Shown here: one piece after another, positions 36,301 to 42,029 of the stretch | Layout: every line of letters starts with the position of its first letter | Position numbering within the stretch: the stretch's first letter is position 1 | DNA from: JBMYRH01 sp049602155 | Lineage (GTDB): Bacteria; Myxococcota_A; UBA9042; PHBI01; JBMYRH01 | Length of the DNA: 64,000 bases | NCBI GenBank assembly: GCA_049602155.1 | Contig: JBMYRH010000005.1 | Coordinates: 124,001 to 188,000, forward strand | Reading direction: 5' to 3' | The notes under the pieces: generated by a model | The model's database searches: none | Seen by the model: only the letters and a program-made list of their open reading frames with translations | Told to the model about the DNA's origin: nothing | Program-made: the position numbers and the translations under genes

Positions 36301-38066
36301 ACCTTCGTCTACGGCACACCCAATCGGGGGGCTCTGGATACTGGAAGCAAGAGGGCGCGGTCGGGAATCCTCAGGGGCAAGCGGTGACTTGGGTGCCTTC
36401 GGTGGGTGATGTGGCTTTCCGCGCTCATGTCCACTATGGCGCGCCGTGCCAGAACGGAGCCGGGTGTACCGACGACGTCGCTCCGAACGCGTACTTTTGC
36501 GAGTGCGCGCCGGGCTTCTCGGGTGACCAGTGCGACGTGAACATCGACGATTGTGAGGGCGCGCCGTGTCAGAACGGGGGAGCATGCATCGATGGCGTCG
36601 CGAGCTTCGCCTGTGAGTGCGTGACTGGGTTCACCGGGACAGTGTGTGCGCTCAATATCGACGATTGTGCGGGGGAGCCGTGCCAGAACTTCTCGACCTG
36701 TGTCGATGGTGTGGCGGACTACTCCTGCGAGTGTGAGGCTGGCTTCGAGGGCAAGGATTGCGAGCACGAGATCAACGAGTGCGACCCTCAGCCTTGTCAG
36801 AACGGCGGGGACTGCCTCGACCTCCAAGACGGCTATCTGTGTAACTGCGCACCGGGCTATGACGGCATGAACTGCGAGACGGACATCGACGAGTGTGCCG
36901 AGGCCCCCTGTCAGAACGGGGCGGTGTGTGTCGATGAGGTCGATGGCTTTGATTGCCTTTGCCCCGGCGGGTTCACGGGGGACGCCTGTGAGAGCAACAT
37001 CGATGAGTGCGCGACGGACTCTGAGATCGGGCCCGCGGTGTTGCCGCCTACCGGTGCATCCACGGCGCACGTCATGGTCCACGCCGAGGAGACGCTGCTG
37101 GATGGTTGCGTCGATTCGGTCTCATTCCGTGTGGGGAGCCCCCCAGACGGCTTCGGGAGCAACTGGGAGGTTCGGGCGTACGTCCTCGATGGCGACACCG
37201 CGACCTTGATTGAGGCGCGGCCCTTGAGCTTCGATGGCACGGACCTGACGGAGCAGACGGTCGAGTTGGCGTCTTGCTTGCCTGTGCAGGCTGGGCAGCA
37301 CCTCGGCATCGCGAACTTGGATGGTCGCCTTCGGTTGGTCGAAGCAGGCTCGGAAGGAGAGGGCGGTTGGCGCCTTGATGTGGCGCCCAACGCTGCCTTG
37401 GGCGCGGCCGAGGTGCTGATAGCGACGCAGGGTACCGCTGGATGGCGCGCGCATGTCTCACATCCGGAGCTTTGCCCCGGGCAGACCTGCCTTGATGGGG
37501 TGAACTCAGTGACCTGTGAGGCGATCACCTGCTGCTCAGAGCCTCTGCTTATCGCGGGCGTCATCGATGGCGACCTGAACGGTGGCTACCCCAAGGGCGT
37601 CGAACTCTACGCCTGCGCACCCATCCCTGATCTGAGCGTTTACGGGCTCGGCTCTGCTAACAACGGTGGCGGCTCTGACGGGCAAGAGGTTGTCCTCCCC
37701 GCGCTCAGTGTTTCGATGGGTGAGCGCATCTACGTGGGAGCGGCCCCAGACGGCTGGTACGGCGTCTTCGGGTTCACACCTGATTACTCGGATGGCGATA
37801 TGGACGTGAATGGAAATGACGCCATTGAGCTCTACCGCGATGGTGCTGTGATCGACGTGTTCGGTGTCGTTGACGATAACGGGACGGGGACCGCTTGGGA
37901 GTACACGGACGGTTATGCGTACCGGAACAGCCAGACGGGACCTAACCATGGCGACTTTGATCCTGGGCGATGGACGGTCGTCGCGGGCGGTTTGGCGGCA
38001 ATCGACGAAGCCACTGCGAGCAGCGTGGTTAGCGATGTATTCGGAGCCTATAGCTGCACGCCATAG
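27345..38066 (+). CDS. Giant 3573-aa secreted EGF-repeat protein with LTD domains
   Basis: Multidomain surface protein. In order: a signal sequence possibly lipidated at LGMAC; an Ig-like segment (about 50-145); CDDGxxCTxDxC units ending CC (147-385); a lamin-tail (LTD) domain opening VINEMMIAPG (386-547); about twelve more Cys units (567-1015); a stretch reminiscent of planctomycete-type cytochrome regions but without CxxCH (1023-1110); 31 calcium-binding-type EGF repeats (CxNGxxCxDxxxxYxCxCxxGxxGxxC, with D-x-D-E/D-C between them) to about 3375. Seven roughly 155-aa modules interrupt the EGF array. A C-terminal domain (3394-3573) resembles a second LTD. The EGF linkers with Asp/Asn suggest Ca2+ binding. 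No enzyme motif, transmembrane anchor or sorting signal is seen at the C-terminus. Function (adhesion, cell contact) is inferred. Confidence 0.88.
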   Translation: MNGTRRELVCIAVGMWATLGMACATERGPEPTPETPAAMATATLGAADEPTISIVAPTNFTDYAFVEPGTNVGLLVNVENAQLGPGGYYYRIFVDGQIVGSEASASYTLQALPKGRRHVAVQLSEANGTPLTNPEATDSIYVLLKASCDSDDACDDGLFCSTQSCTLGDQTCAYGGLPDCCDHDLECPGGAFCEDHVCKECTVADQNTQCNDGNSCTADFCDPITFECVHAQIEGCCNTAEDCDDGLFCTDDACSAGTCAYTATEDPSCCDTDADCAVDDPCVATMCYKSVTKGVQFCRMGPPAPGCCTAADDCDDDDQCTIDSCYVAPGEEVGQCTYVPDPEDPLCCVDVGDCDDGDPYTLDACVDHQCQHIHDESVCLLPTASGLVINEMMIAPGAVPDYVGEWFEIYNPTASGVQVHNWTIETSTGQSYTINHLGLQVLPGGYLSFGRLKDPEKVGFTVHHAYGDAITFPDPAETGASEAWTLRLKDDEGVLVDEVAFDSDDWDVIDGRSVELRNPFTDNNDPDNWRAAGQSEIPAKNQVYGPLTFKLYGSPRLFNMSGFLGLEDETCELPEGSDICTEGRCSLHGTCEFIQRESCCKVDEDCEDGNPCTERTCIEDLNLCTLPLATPNCCLTDSECDDGNPCNLDRCIGSRCRYSQPVVPGCCHLDSDCEDGSVCTINLCDPDDNTCSVPLPGDPNCCAADANCDDGSPATLDLCNMEVNLCEYPPDPDFCTSAADPCDDGNPCTSDSCSVGPQICNHLPIPGCCLSSEQCSDDGQACTQAVCQPDTNQCVHTQIAGCCDVAADCDDGNPCTDELCSSLNNCHHRPVEDCCIADSECNDGDPCTVDLCNFGGCIHQHQDGCCTPGAVQGILEAQCGALPDACDLWTCDGTGLEGDCELDIGAGCCDTQEDCDDDNLCTLNFCAVGNSCKTLPLTTGGCCASNFNCGADEYCDLVSNTCVVQQGVGGICVGDADCETGICFLGECTCPIGFEGDDCDIPVCTPNCPAPFECTVAGCVHPNPNWNAHIQPVLEQKCGTFDAPSDVCAPGDAASFCFLMLVETCNTHHGAECTGEPQLDSGKPQCFNAQQAATIETWLENGADCGPDGVVCDFGDACTLNGECDNGECIGEIPCTNDGTCALDGDLFECACLSGYAGLTCEIDVDECADQTVLGPVVLPNTGQNALADVIVVRSPATRDGCVIGFEFVLASSPAGNGQDWQAHVYDLEGTAVTLRASATIEVETGLTGQAQTAMLDGCLEIEEGQFAALYNPQGDTEISLSSSGEGYFFLNDSPTAEVDGAPEAFSLSSGAAALRAMLGHEAPCKNGATCADDIDSFECTCAPGYGGVTCALDLDECDPNPCQNGGTCVDNVDGFSCDCPAGYEGTLCEIDFDDCSVAVPLGPAEFIDDAASSAHVVVLPQSAPAEGCLSAIAVDLASVPEDQTGTWHVRIYDVLFGFATLQDSAPLTVSMTTMAPQMVGVSPCLPIAEGQHVGLYYDGGPTRLGFSAEPGTGYYYLTSPPGDELGATTTLNTWTGSPGLRAYIEVPQCQNGAGCEDGADSYTCECVPGYDGDNCETDVDDCAVTPCLNNGTCEDLVDDFACECAIGFTGEVCETDIDNCGFAPCENGASCADIVDDYVCTCDDGYTGKNCQTDVNECATASMVGPETVASAGIHDAHLVVNQTPVLLDGCVESVTLALGSGLTFEGKDWALQVLEMNGDAATLVTMQPLDIDGDFLGIQTITLDKCVDVVAGQHLGITNTHGATELKVKEGDLDGDGYGYWELMAPAGTVNGQIKALQAVQYGHSGWRANLKHPTVCDNGGACVDGVAATSCMCAPGFEGPNCETNIDECGPAPCQNGAICNDGVNAYTCTCADGFTGGDCEVNIDECADEPCLNGSICSDLVFDYFCACPPGFEGKQCETNIDDCADEPCENGSGCQDAVDDYVCHCLEGFTGKDCQIDIDDCDPNPCNGSECVDLVADFACLCSPGMVGETCATDADECLDEYTYGPLILPQVNVSPFDVVLYSRPAADDGCVTEVTLKLATLAADGAVYEVRSYEAFAESVILKSKRAITVNPNLTNEQVVTVEPCLPVAQGHHLALANATGDTNLAYDAEIEGPGYWSILEASSDEVDAPADPFEREVGEVALRLVVDFAYPCANGAGCIDVLNGYACVCTDGFDGIDCEINLDECDPNPCAHGVCVDYIAEYACECELGYEGTNCEINIDDCADAPCTNGALCVDGVDAYTCECPAGYDGETCDNDIDDCASEPCQNGAACKDQVDAFTCLCPDGFSGDLCETNIDECAVEPCQNGAPCEDLIADYECACLPGFHGKNCQTEIDECAVESELGPGSLPVVGGLAEAMAVSQEEVLLSGCVDAITYRLGGTPPGAGDGWEVRTYTVDTYTDEAVLRSRQPIAQITLFLNTPVTIPIEPCVPITAFDRVALVNTNGSLRLQHDAEVGDGFWALDTAPEDSVDGEPTTLVRLEGRMGFQAHVSHTVPCENSGSCTDLVNAYTCNCAPGFSGFNCEINDDECDPSPCQNGGTCTDGDNSYSCDCLEGFGGFDCETDFNECLFNTCQNGGTCVDSPGSFECLCLSGFEGPLCQYNINECDPDPCENGGLCLDGVASFTCECQSDETGFEGPTCSSNVDDCAGNPCQNGAACEDRTLGYFCACTAGFAGETCAVNVDDCSDNPCKNGGTCSDGTSTYFCACVEGFAGSNCEVNIDDCAANPCLNQGACVDGVASYSCDCAAGYSGDQCELNVDDCQGDPCQNGAVCQDLIDDYMCHCAAGYTGDDCEVDVDECEGAPCLNGGVCVDGVDAYTCECVTGFVGTNCETNVDECADTPCKHSANCVDLVNDYHCDCAPGFVGQDCEVDADECLDADDIGPEALPTVTPNTADGVILMEPNQLEGCVDTITVRFGNVAVGGGSGFEVRSYSLYANEATQVDRRPVVLNGNLFNEQTVTVEPCLPVAAGHFIGLVNTNGDLRLRHTQSGGSGYWKQEGAVGNPQGQAVTWVPSVGDVAFRAHVHYGAPCQNGAGCTDDVAPNAYFCECAPGFSGDQCDVNIDDCEGAPCQNGGACIDGVASFACECVTGFTGTVCALNIDDCAGEPCQNFSTCVDGVADYSCECEAGFEGKDCEHEINECDPQPCQNGGDCLDLQDGYLCNCAPGYDGMNCETDIDECAEAPCQNGAVCVDEVDGFDCLCPGGFTGDACESNIDECATDSEIGPAVLPPTGASTAHVMVHAEETLLDGCVDSVSFRVGSPPDGFGSNWEVRAYVLDGDTATLIEARPLSFDGTDLTEQTVELASCLPVQAGQHLGIANLDGRLRLVEAGSEGEGGWRLDVAPNAALGAAEVLIATQGTAGWRAHVSHPELCPGQTCLDGVNSVTCEAITCCSEPLLIAGVIDGDLNGGYPKGVELYACAPIPDLSVYGLGSANNGGGSDGQEVVLPALSVSMGERIYVGAAPDGWYGVFGFTPDYSDGDMDVNGNDAIELYRDGAVIDVFGVVDDNGTGTAWEYTDGYAYRNSQTGPNHGDFDPGRWTVVAGGLAAIDEATASSVVSDVFGAYSCTP
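27784..30366 (+). repeat. Cysteine-rich CDDGxxCTxDxC unit array in the giant protein
   Basis: About eighteen units of roughly 35 residues, most starting SDCDDG or DCxDG, with CT-D-C in the middle and ending PGCC or similar. The LTD domain (28498-28990) interrupts after the sixth unit. The same unit occurs in the divergent lipoprotein at 23411-26881. Confidence 0.85.
30745..37525 (+). repeat. 31 EGF-like repeats with seven inserted modules
   Basis: EGF counts between inserted modules are 1, 2, 3, 5, 5, 10 and 5, plus a broken last repeat. Modules lie at about 30840-31315, 31512-31985, 32313-32795, 33345-33815, 34367-34850, 35975-36450 and 37010-37475. Each follows a DEC or DDC, opens with an xxGPxxLP-type segment and a DGCV strand, then has WxVR-Y, Q-V-CLPV-GQH-GL-N and GYW strands, and ends AHVxHPxxC in the next EGF. 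Confidence 0.85.
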
Positions 38067-38117
38067 GTCGAATTAGCGGCTGAAACTACTCGTTAGGAGA
38101 TCAAGTGGTGCGAGCTG

Positions 38118-38126
38118 TGCTAGCAT
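38118..38126 (+). promoter_or_regulatory. Candidate extended -10 promoter upstream of the DUF4388 gene
   Basis: TGC TAGCAT at 38118-38126 is an extended -10 (TGnTAnnnT type); no clear -35 is seen. The start would be near 38133, leaving an untranslated leader of about 76 nt before the TTG start. Confidence 0.35.
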
Positions 38127-38208
38127 CGTCCATTGATGCGTGGGCGCAGACATCCGGAGGGCAACGTGATGTCTGATGTGACCTACAGAAAGGGATGGGA
38201 AGCACAGG

Positions 38209-41200
38209 TTGGAGTACGAGCAACGGGAACTCGCCTATAGCGACCTCCGTCTGTTTGTCAGCGCGTACCGAGAGGCGATAAGCCAAGGTCTCGTCGCGCT
38301 GCCATGGGCGGATGCACCCGAGAAGGGAGCGCATGTTCGAATTGCGCTGACGGCACCCTTTATGGAGCGCTCTATCCAGCTGATCGGTGAGGTCTCCGAG
38401 CGTCGCGACGCCGGCGTCGTGATCGCCCTGCAGCCCTTGGGCAGCAATGACAGCTTTGAGCTCGACGCTCACGTGGCCCTCTGCGAGGGGGTCATGGACG
38501 CGCTACGCGCCGCGATCCAAGACTATATCGGTCAGGGGGATGCTTGGTCAGGGCTGCAGATTCAGCCCTGCACCGGGACCTTGGACGCGGGGCGCGTGTC
38601 GGCGGCGAGTGGTCTGCAGCACGTCGTCGTCAACGTGGACGCGCTGATGCCCTACCTTTACCTGCACCGCACGCATCTTGAGAACCGAGAGCTGTTCATT
38701 CAAATGAGCACGCCTGTCGACGCGCGGTCTGTCCTTCATGTCCATCTAGGCTTGCCCTACCTTGGGACGGAGGTTGAGCTGCGAGGGGTCGTGGCTCGCG
38801 TCCTGTCTGACGGGATCTTTATCGACCTGGCGCCTTACCCACGTAGCACACGGCGCCTCTTCGAGTGGTACTGGCGCTTTGTCGAGCAGGCCGCTGCGGA
38901 GGTGACCGCAGATCTGGCCAAGGTGCACGGACAAGTCGCAGTCAACGCGATCCGAGCGCTCCTGCCCCGAGCGTCCGAGGGGATCGGTGACGTCGTCGGT
39001 GATGTGGCTTCGAGCTCCGCGGAGGAGGCTGCGACGGAGGAGGCACCTGAGGTGCCGCCTGAAGAGGTCGCTGCAGAGACCACTGAAGCGGCCCCGGTGG
39101 TCGCAGCGCCGGCAGCTCCGGTGGTGGCGGAGGCCCCCGTGGCGACTGCACCCCCGGTACCGCCCGAGCCTGTGGCGCCTACGCTACCCAAAGCCGAGCC
39201 CGAGCCTGTGGCGCCTGCGCCACCCAAAGCCGAGCCGGACATGCCCAACATCTTCACGCGACGTCGTGCGCTGGGTGGTCGCGGCCGGGGTAAGACGACG
39301 CCGACCATGGACGCCGTAGTTACGAACTTAGAGTCGTCGCTGGCGGTCTCTCAAGGAGGCACCGAGGACGCCGCGCCTGGGGCTCCTGTGATCCCGGTGC
39401 TGCTCGGCGACGGTGGTGGTAAGCCGAGGTCGGATCCGTATGAGACGCTGACCTCCTTTGAGCGAAAAGACCGCCCTTCGAGTGCTGAACGACAGACATT
39501 GAGCCGCGTGATTGGTCGTGGAAGCAGTCAGCTGGGATCGAGCAGCTCTACGCGGCAGCGGGGGGCCGTCGCGACCAGCGACTTCGTGGCGCCACCGGTC
39601 CCTGAGTCACCGCCCGAACCGGCTGGTCCGCCTACGCTCAAGGTAGACGGTGAGCCATCCGCAGAGGGCGCTGAAAGTCACTCCGACATCGGGCTCTTCA
39701 GGCGACCCTCAAATCGTACGCGGGCCAAGACCATTCCACCTGTGCCTGCATCACCTGCAGCGGATATGCCGCCGCCTGCGGTCAGTACGCCAGCAGAGGA
39801 GCCACCCGCTCCCGAGCCGGTCGACGCTGCGCCTGCTTCCCCGGTATCGCCGCCCCCTGAGCGCGTCATCCCCGTGGCGCCACCGCCACCATCTCGCCCT
39901 GAGCCCGCCCCCGCGCCTGCAGCTGCGGTCCAAGACGACGTTGATGAAGATGACTTGATCGAGGACGATCTCTCGACCCCACTTCGTCCACCGAGTGGCT
40001 CCTTCAAGGAGCGCCCGCTGGTCGAGGTCCTCGGTGAACTGTACCGGCACAATGCGACTGGTGCGCTCAAGATCAAGGGGGAGTCTCGCACGACGACCCT
40101 GTCGTTCCGTAAGGGTCGCGTGACTCACATCGCAGAGACCCCTGAAGATGAGGCAGCGCTGATGGGGACTCAGTTTGTGACGCTTGGCGTCAGCAAGCAT
40201 GAGATCAGCCGAGCCGTGAATCAGAGCAAATCAGAGAAGAAGCTCATTGGGCACGTCCTCCTGGAGTCAGGGACCATCGTCAAGTCGCAGGTGAAGCAGG
40301 CGCTGATTTCGCAGCTTAAGATCCGGATCGGGAGCATCGATGGTCTCGAGACAGCGGAGTATGAGTATGTCGACGGGCAGGGCGTCCGGAGGTCGGATGC
40401 GCCGAACGTGGATCCGGTGAAGTTGCTCTTCCGCGGGCGCTTCGAGCACTACATGAACCGAAGCAAGCGCGAGAACCAAGTAGAGTCCCACTCTTACAGC
40501 GGAAGCTTCGTGCGGCAGAGGAACCGTGGGCGGCGTTGGCTGAACCGCTTTGGGTTGAGTCTGCCGCAGCAAGGAGCCTGGGAGCTCATCGAGTCTGGAG
40601 AGCTGAAGCTCAGTCAGCTCTTTTCGAAGCTCTCGGTCGATCAGACGACGGTGTGCTCGACCTTGTTCGCCCTTCGAGATTTTGGCTGCCTTGAGTTCAA
40701 GACGAAGAAGCAGGAAGAGCAGACACGCGAGGCTATCGAGAAGCGCTTCCAAGAGAAGATGGATGTGCTGCGCACAGGGAACCAGTTTGACATCCTTGAT
40801 GTGCACTGGACGTCGACAGAGGTTGAGGTTCAGAAGGGCTACGACCATTCGCTGCAGTCGTTTGATCTCAAGTACATCGACGCACCATCTGAGCTAATGC
40901 GGACCTTGTCTCGTGAGATCCTCCCCGCAGTCGAAGAGGCGTATGAACTCCTGAAGTCTAAGCGAGAGCGAGTCGCTTACCGTGAGTCGATCACGACCCC
41001 CGATCAGGTCCGAACAGCGGCAGAGCACTTGGTTGAGCAGGGCGACATGGAGCTCTTCAAGAATGACCTGCGCTTGGCCCGTGAGAAATTCCGTCGAGCG
41101 ATTGAGCTGATGCCTTCGGACAAAAAGATCAAGCGCAAGCTCAACGACACCTTCACCATTTCAGGTCAGGCTGCGGCCCAGTCTCAGACGAAAGTTGAAC

Positions 41201-41235
41201 ACAAGCCAGCTGCCACATTCTCCGGTGATGATTAG
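38209..41235 (+). CDS. PilZ-like/DUF4388 protein with C-terminal J-like domain
   Basis: Cytoplasmic-looking protein of 1008 aa without membrane spans. The N-terminal 240 aa hold two strands-and-turns segments resembling PilZ domains (GAHVRIAL and TPVDARSVLHVHLGLP then LSDGIFIDL), so cyclic-di-GMP involvement is a guess. A 350-aa Pro/Ala/Glu-rich linker has short repeats (EPVAPxxPKAEP). DUF4388 follows (about 600-720, GSFKERPLVEVLGELYRHNATGALKIKG), then a winged-helix-like segment, and a J-like helical region (FDILDVHWTSTEVEVQKGY) without an HPD loop, ending in a TPR-like helix. Such proteins are common in myxobacteria, with links to motility and signalling. The TTG start has only a weak GGGA site. 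Confidence 0.82.
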   Translation: MEYEQRELAYSDLRLFVSAYREAISQGLVALPWADAPEKGAHVRIALTAPFMERSIQLIGEVSERRDAGVVIALQPLGSNDSFELDAHVALCEGVMDALRAAIQDYIGQGDAWSGLQIQPCTGTLDAGRVSAASGLQHVVVNVDALMPYLYLHRTHLENRELFIQMSTPVDARSVLHVHLGLPYLGTEVELRGVVARVLSDGIFIDLAPYPRSTRRLFEWYWRFVEQAAAEVTADLAKVHGQVAVNAIRALLPRASEGIGDVVGDVASSSAEEAATEEAPEVPPEEVAAETTEAAPVVAAPAAPVVAEAPVATAPPVPPEPVAPTLPKAEPEPVAPAPPKAEPDMPNIFTRRRALGGRGRGKTTPTMDAVVTNLESSLAVSQGGTEDAAPGAPVIPVLLGDGGGKPRSDPYETLTSFERKDRPSSAERQTLSRVIGRGSSQLGSSSSTRQRGAVATSDFVAPPVPESPPEPAGPPTLKVDGEPSAEGAESHSDIGLFRRPSNRTRAKTIPPVPASPAADMPPPAVSTPAEEPPAPEPVDAAPASPVSPPPERVIPVAPPPPSRPEPAPAPAAAVQDDVDEDDLIEDDLSTPLRPPSGSFKERPLVEVLGELYRHNATGALKIKGESRTTTLSFRKGRVTHIAETPEDEAALMGTQFVTLGVSKHEISRAVNQSKSEKKLIGHVLLESGTIVKSQVKQALISQLKIRIGSIDGLETAEYEYVDGQGVRRSDAPNVDPVKLLFRGRFEHYMNRSKRENQVESHSYSGSFVRQRNRGRRWLNRFGLSLPQQGAWELIESGELKLSQLFSKLSVDQTTVCSTLFALRDFGCLEFKTKKQEEQTREAIEKRFQEKMDVLRTGNQFDILDVHWTSTEVEVQKGYDHSLQSFDLKYIDAPSELMRTLSREILPAVEEAYELLKSKRERVAYRESITTPDQVRTAAEHLVEQGDMELFKNDLRLAREKFRRAIELMPSDKKIKRKLNDTFTISGQAAAQSQTKVEHKPAATFSGDD

Positions 41236-42029
41236 GTCCAGATAGGCCATGCTCGGATGGCCTCGGCGATCTCACGGCACTTCATCTTCTGGAGGTTGTG
41301 GCCCCCGGTCGCAAACCGCAGGCGAGGGCCATCGGGGCAGACATTGGCGAGCTCATCACCTATCGCGGCCTCGACGAGGTCATCATCCGCCGCATACGCG
41401 ATGAGGGTGGGTAGGGTCAGCTCTCGCATCGTTTGTGCCACTGCGTGCGGTCGATACATGACGACTTGACGGAGGGCGGCGACACGAGACGCGTGACTGA
41501 GGGAAGCGGGGAACCCCGCGGCGCGGTACACACGCGCCAACGGGCGCCGCAATGCCCATGAGCCCAGGGGCATCGCGACAAGGCGGGCGACGACGGATGC
41601 ACGCGTATCTGGGGCTCGACGATGCCGTCGTAGCCCCGGAGAGGCGAGCAGGCCGATACCTGCAAAGCGCTCAGGTGCCCGGTTCGCGGCCATCGCGACG
41701 ACAGGGCCTCCCATGGAGTGACCCATGACGAGCGGGCGCGACAGCCCGAGCGAGGTGACGGCGTCCACGATGACCTCCGCCCGCTGCTCGAAGCTGGGCG
41801 CAGCATCACAACCTTGGGAGTCGCCGAACCCGGGCATATCGAGCCGAATTACTCGAAAATCGGGGAGGCACGCAGCCAGGTAACGCCAATCCCGATGGGA
41901 GCCAGGGAGCCCATGCACCAAGACGATAGGGGCCCCATCACCTTCGTCGGTATAGCCAACAGCGCCCAAGGGGTGCTCAAAGGTGAGGACGGGGGGATCC
42001 GAGGGAGTTGGGAGGGGCTCAGGGGCCAC
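41232..42029 (-). CDS. Alpha/beta hydrolase
   Basis: Serine hydrolase of 265 aa with the alpha/beta fold: oxyanion region LVHGLPGS, nucleophile elbow GHSMGG with Ser105, acidic residues in the AYAADDDLVE loop (about 215-217), and catalytic His244 in GGHNLQ. Substrate is unknown; esterase or haloalkane dehalogenase-like members have the same layout. GTG at 42029 overlaps the upstream VWA gene's stop by 11 bp, in tandem, implying one mRNA. Its stop overlaps the convergent DUF4388 gene's stop by 4 bp. Confidence 0.9.
   Translation of the reverse strand: MAPEPLPTPSDPPVLTFEHPLGAVGYTDEGDGAPIVLVHGLPGSHRDWRYLAACLPDFRVIRLDMPGFGDSQGCDAAPSFEQRAEVIVDAVTSLGLSRPLVMGHSMGGPVVAMAANRAPERFAGIGLLASPGLRRHRRAPDTRASVVARLVAMPLGSWALRRPLARVYRAAGFPASLSHASRVAALRQVVMYRPHAVAQTMRELTLPTLIAYAADDDLVEAAIGDELANVCPDGPRLRFATGGHNLQKMKCREIAEAIRAWPIWT

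Noticed and set aside
30745..37525. CRISPR array
   Set aside because: The repetition is at protein level, in one long open frame with units of about 38 codons and variable DNA; there are no short identical repeats with spacers.
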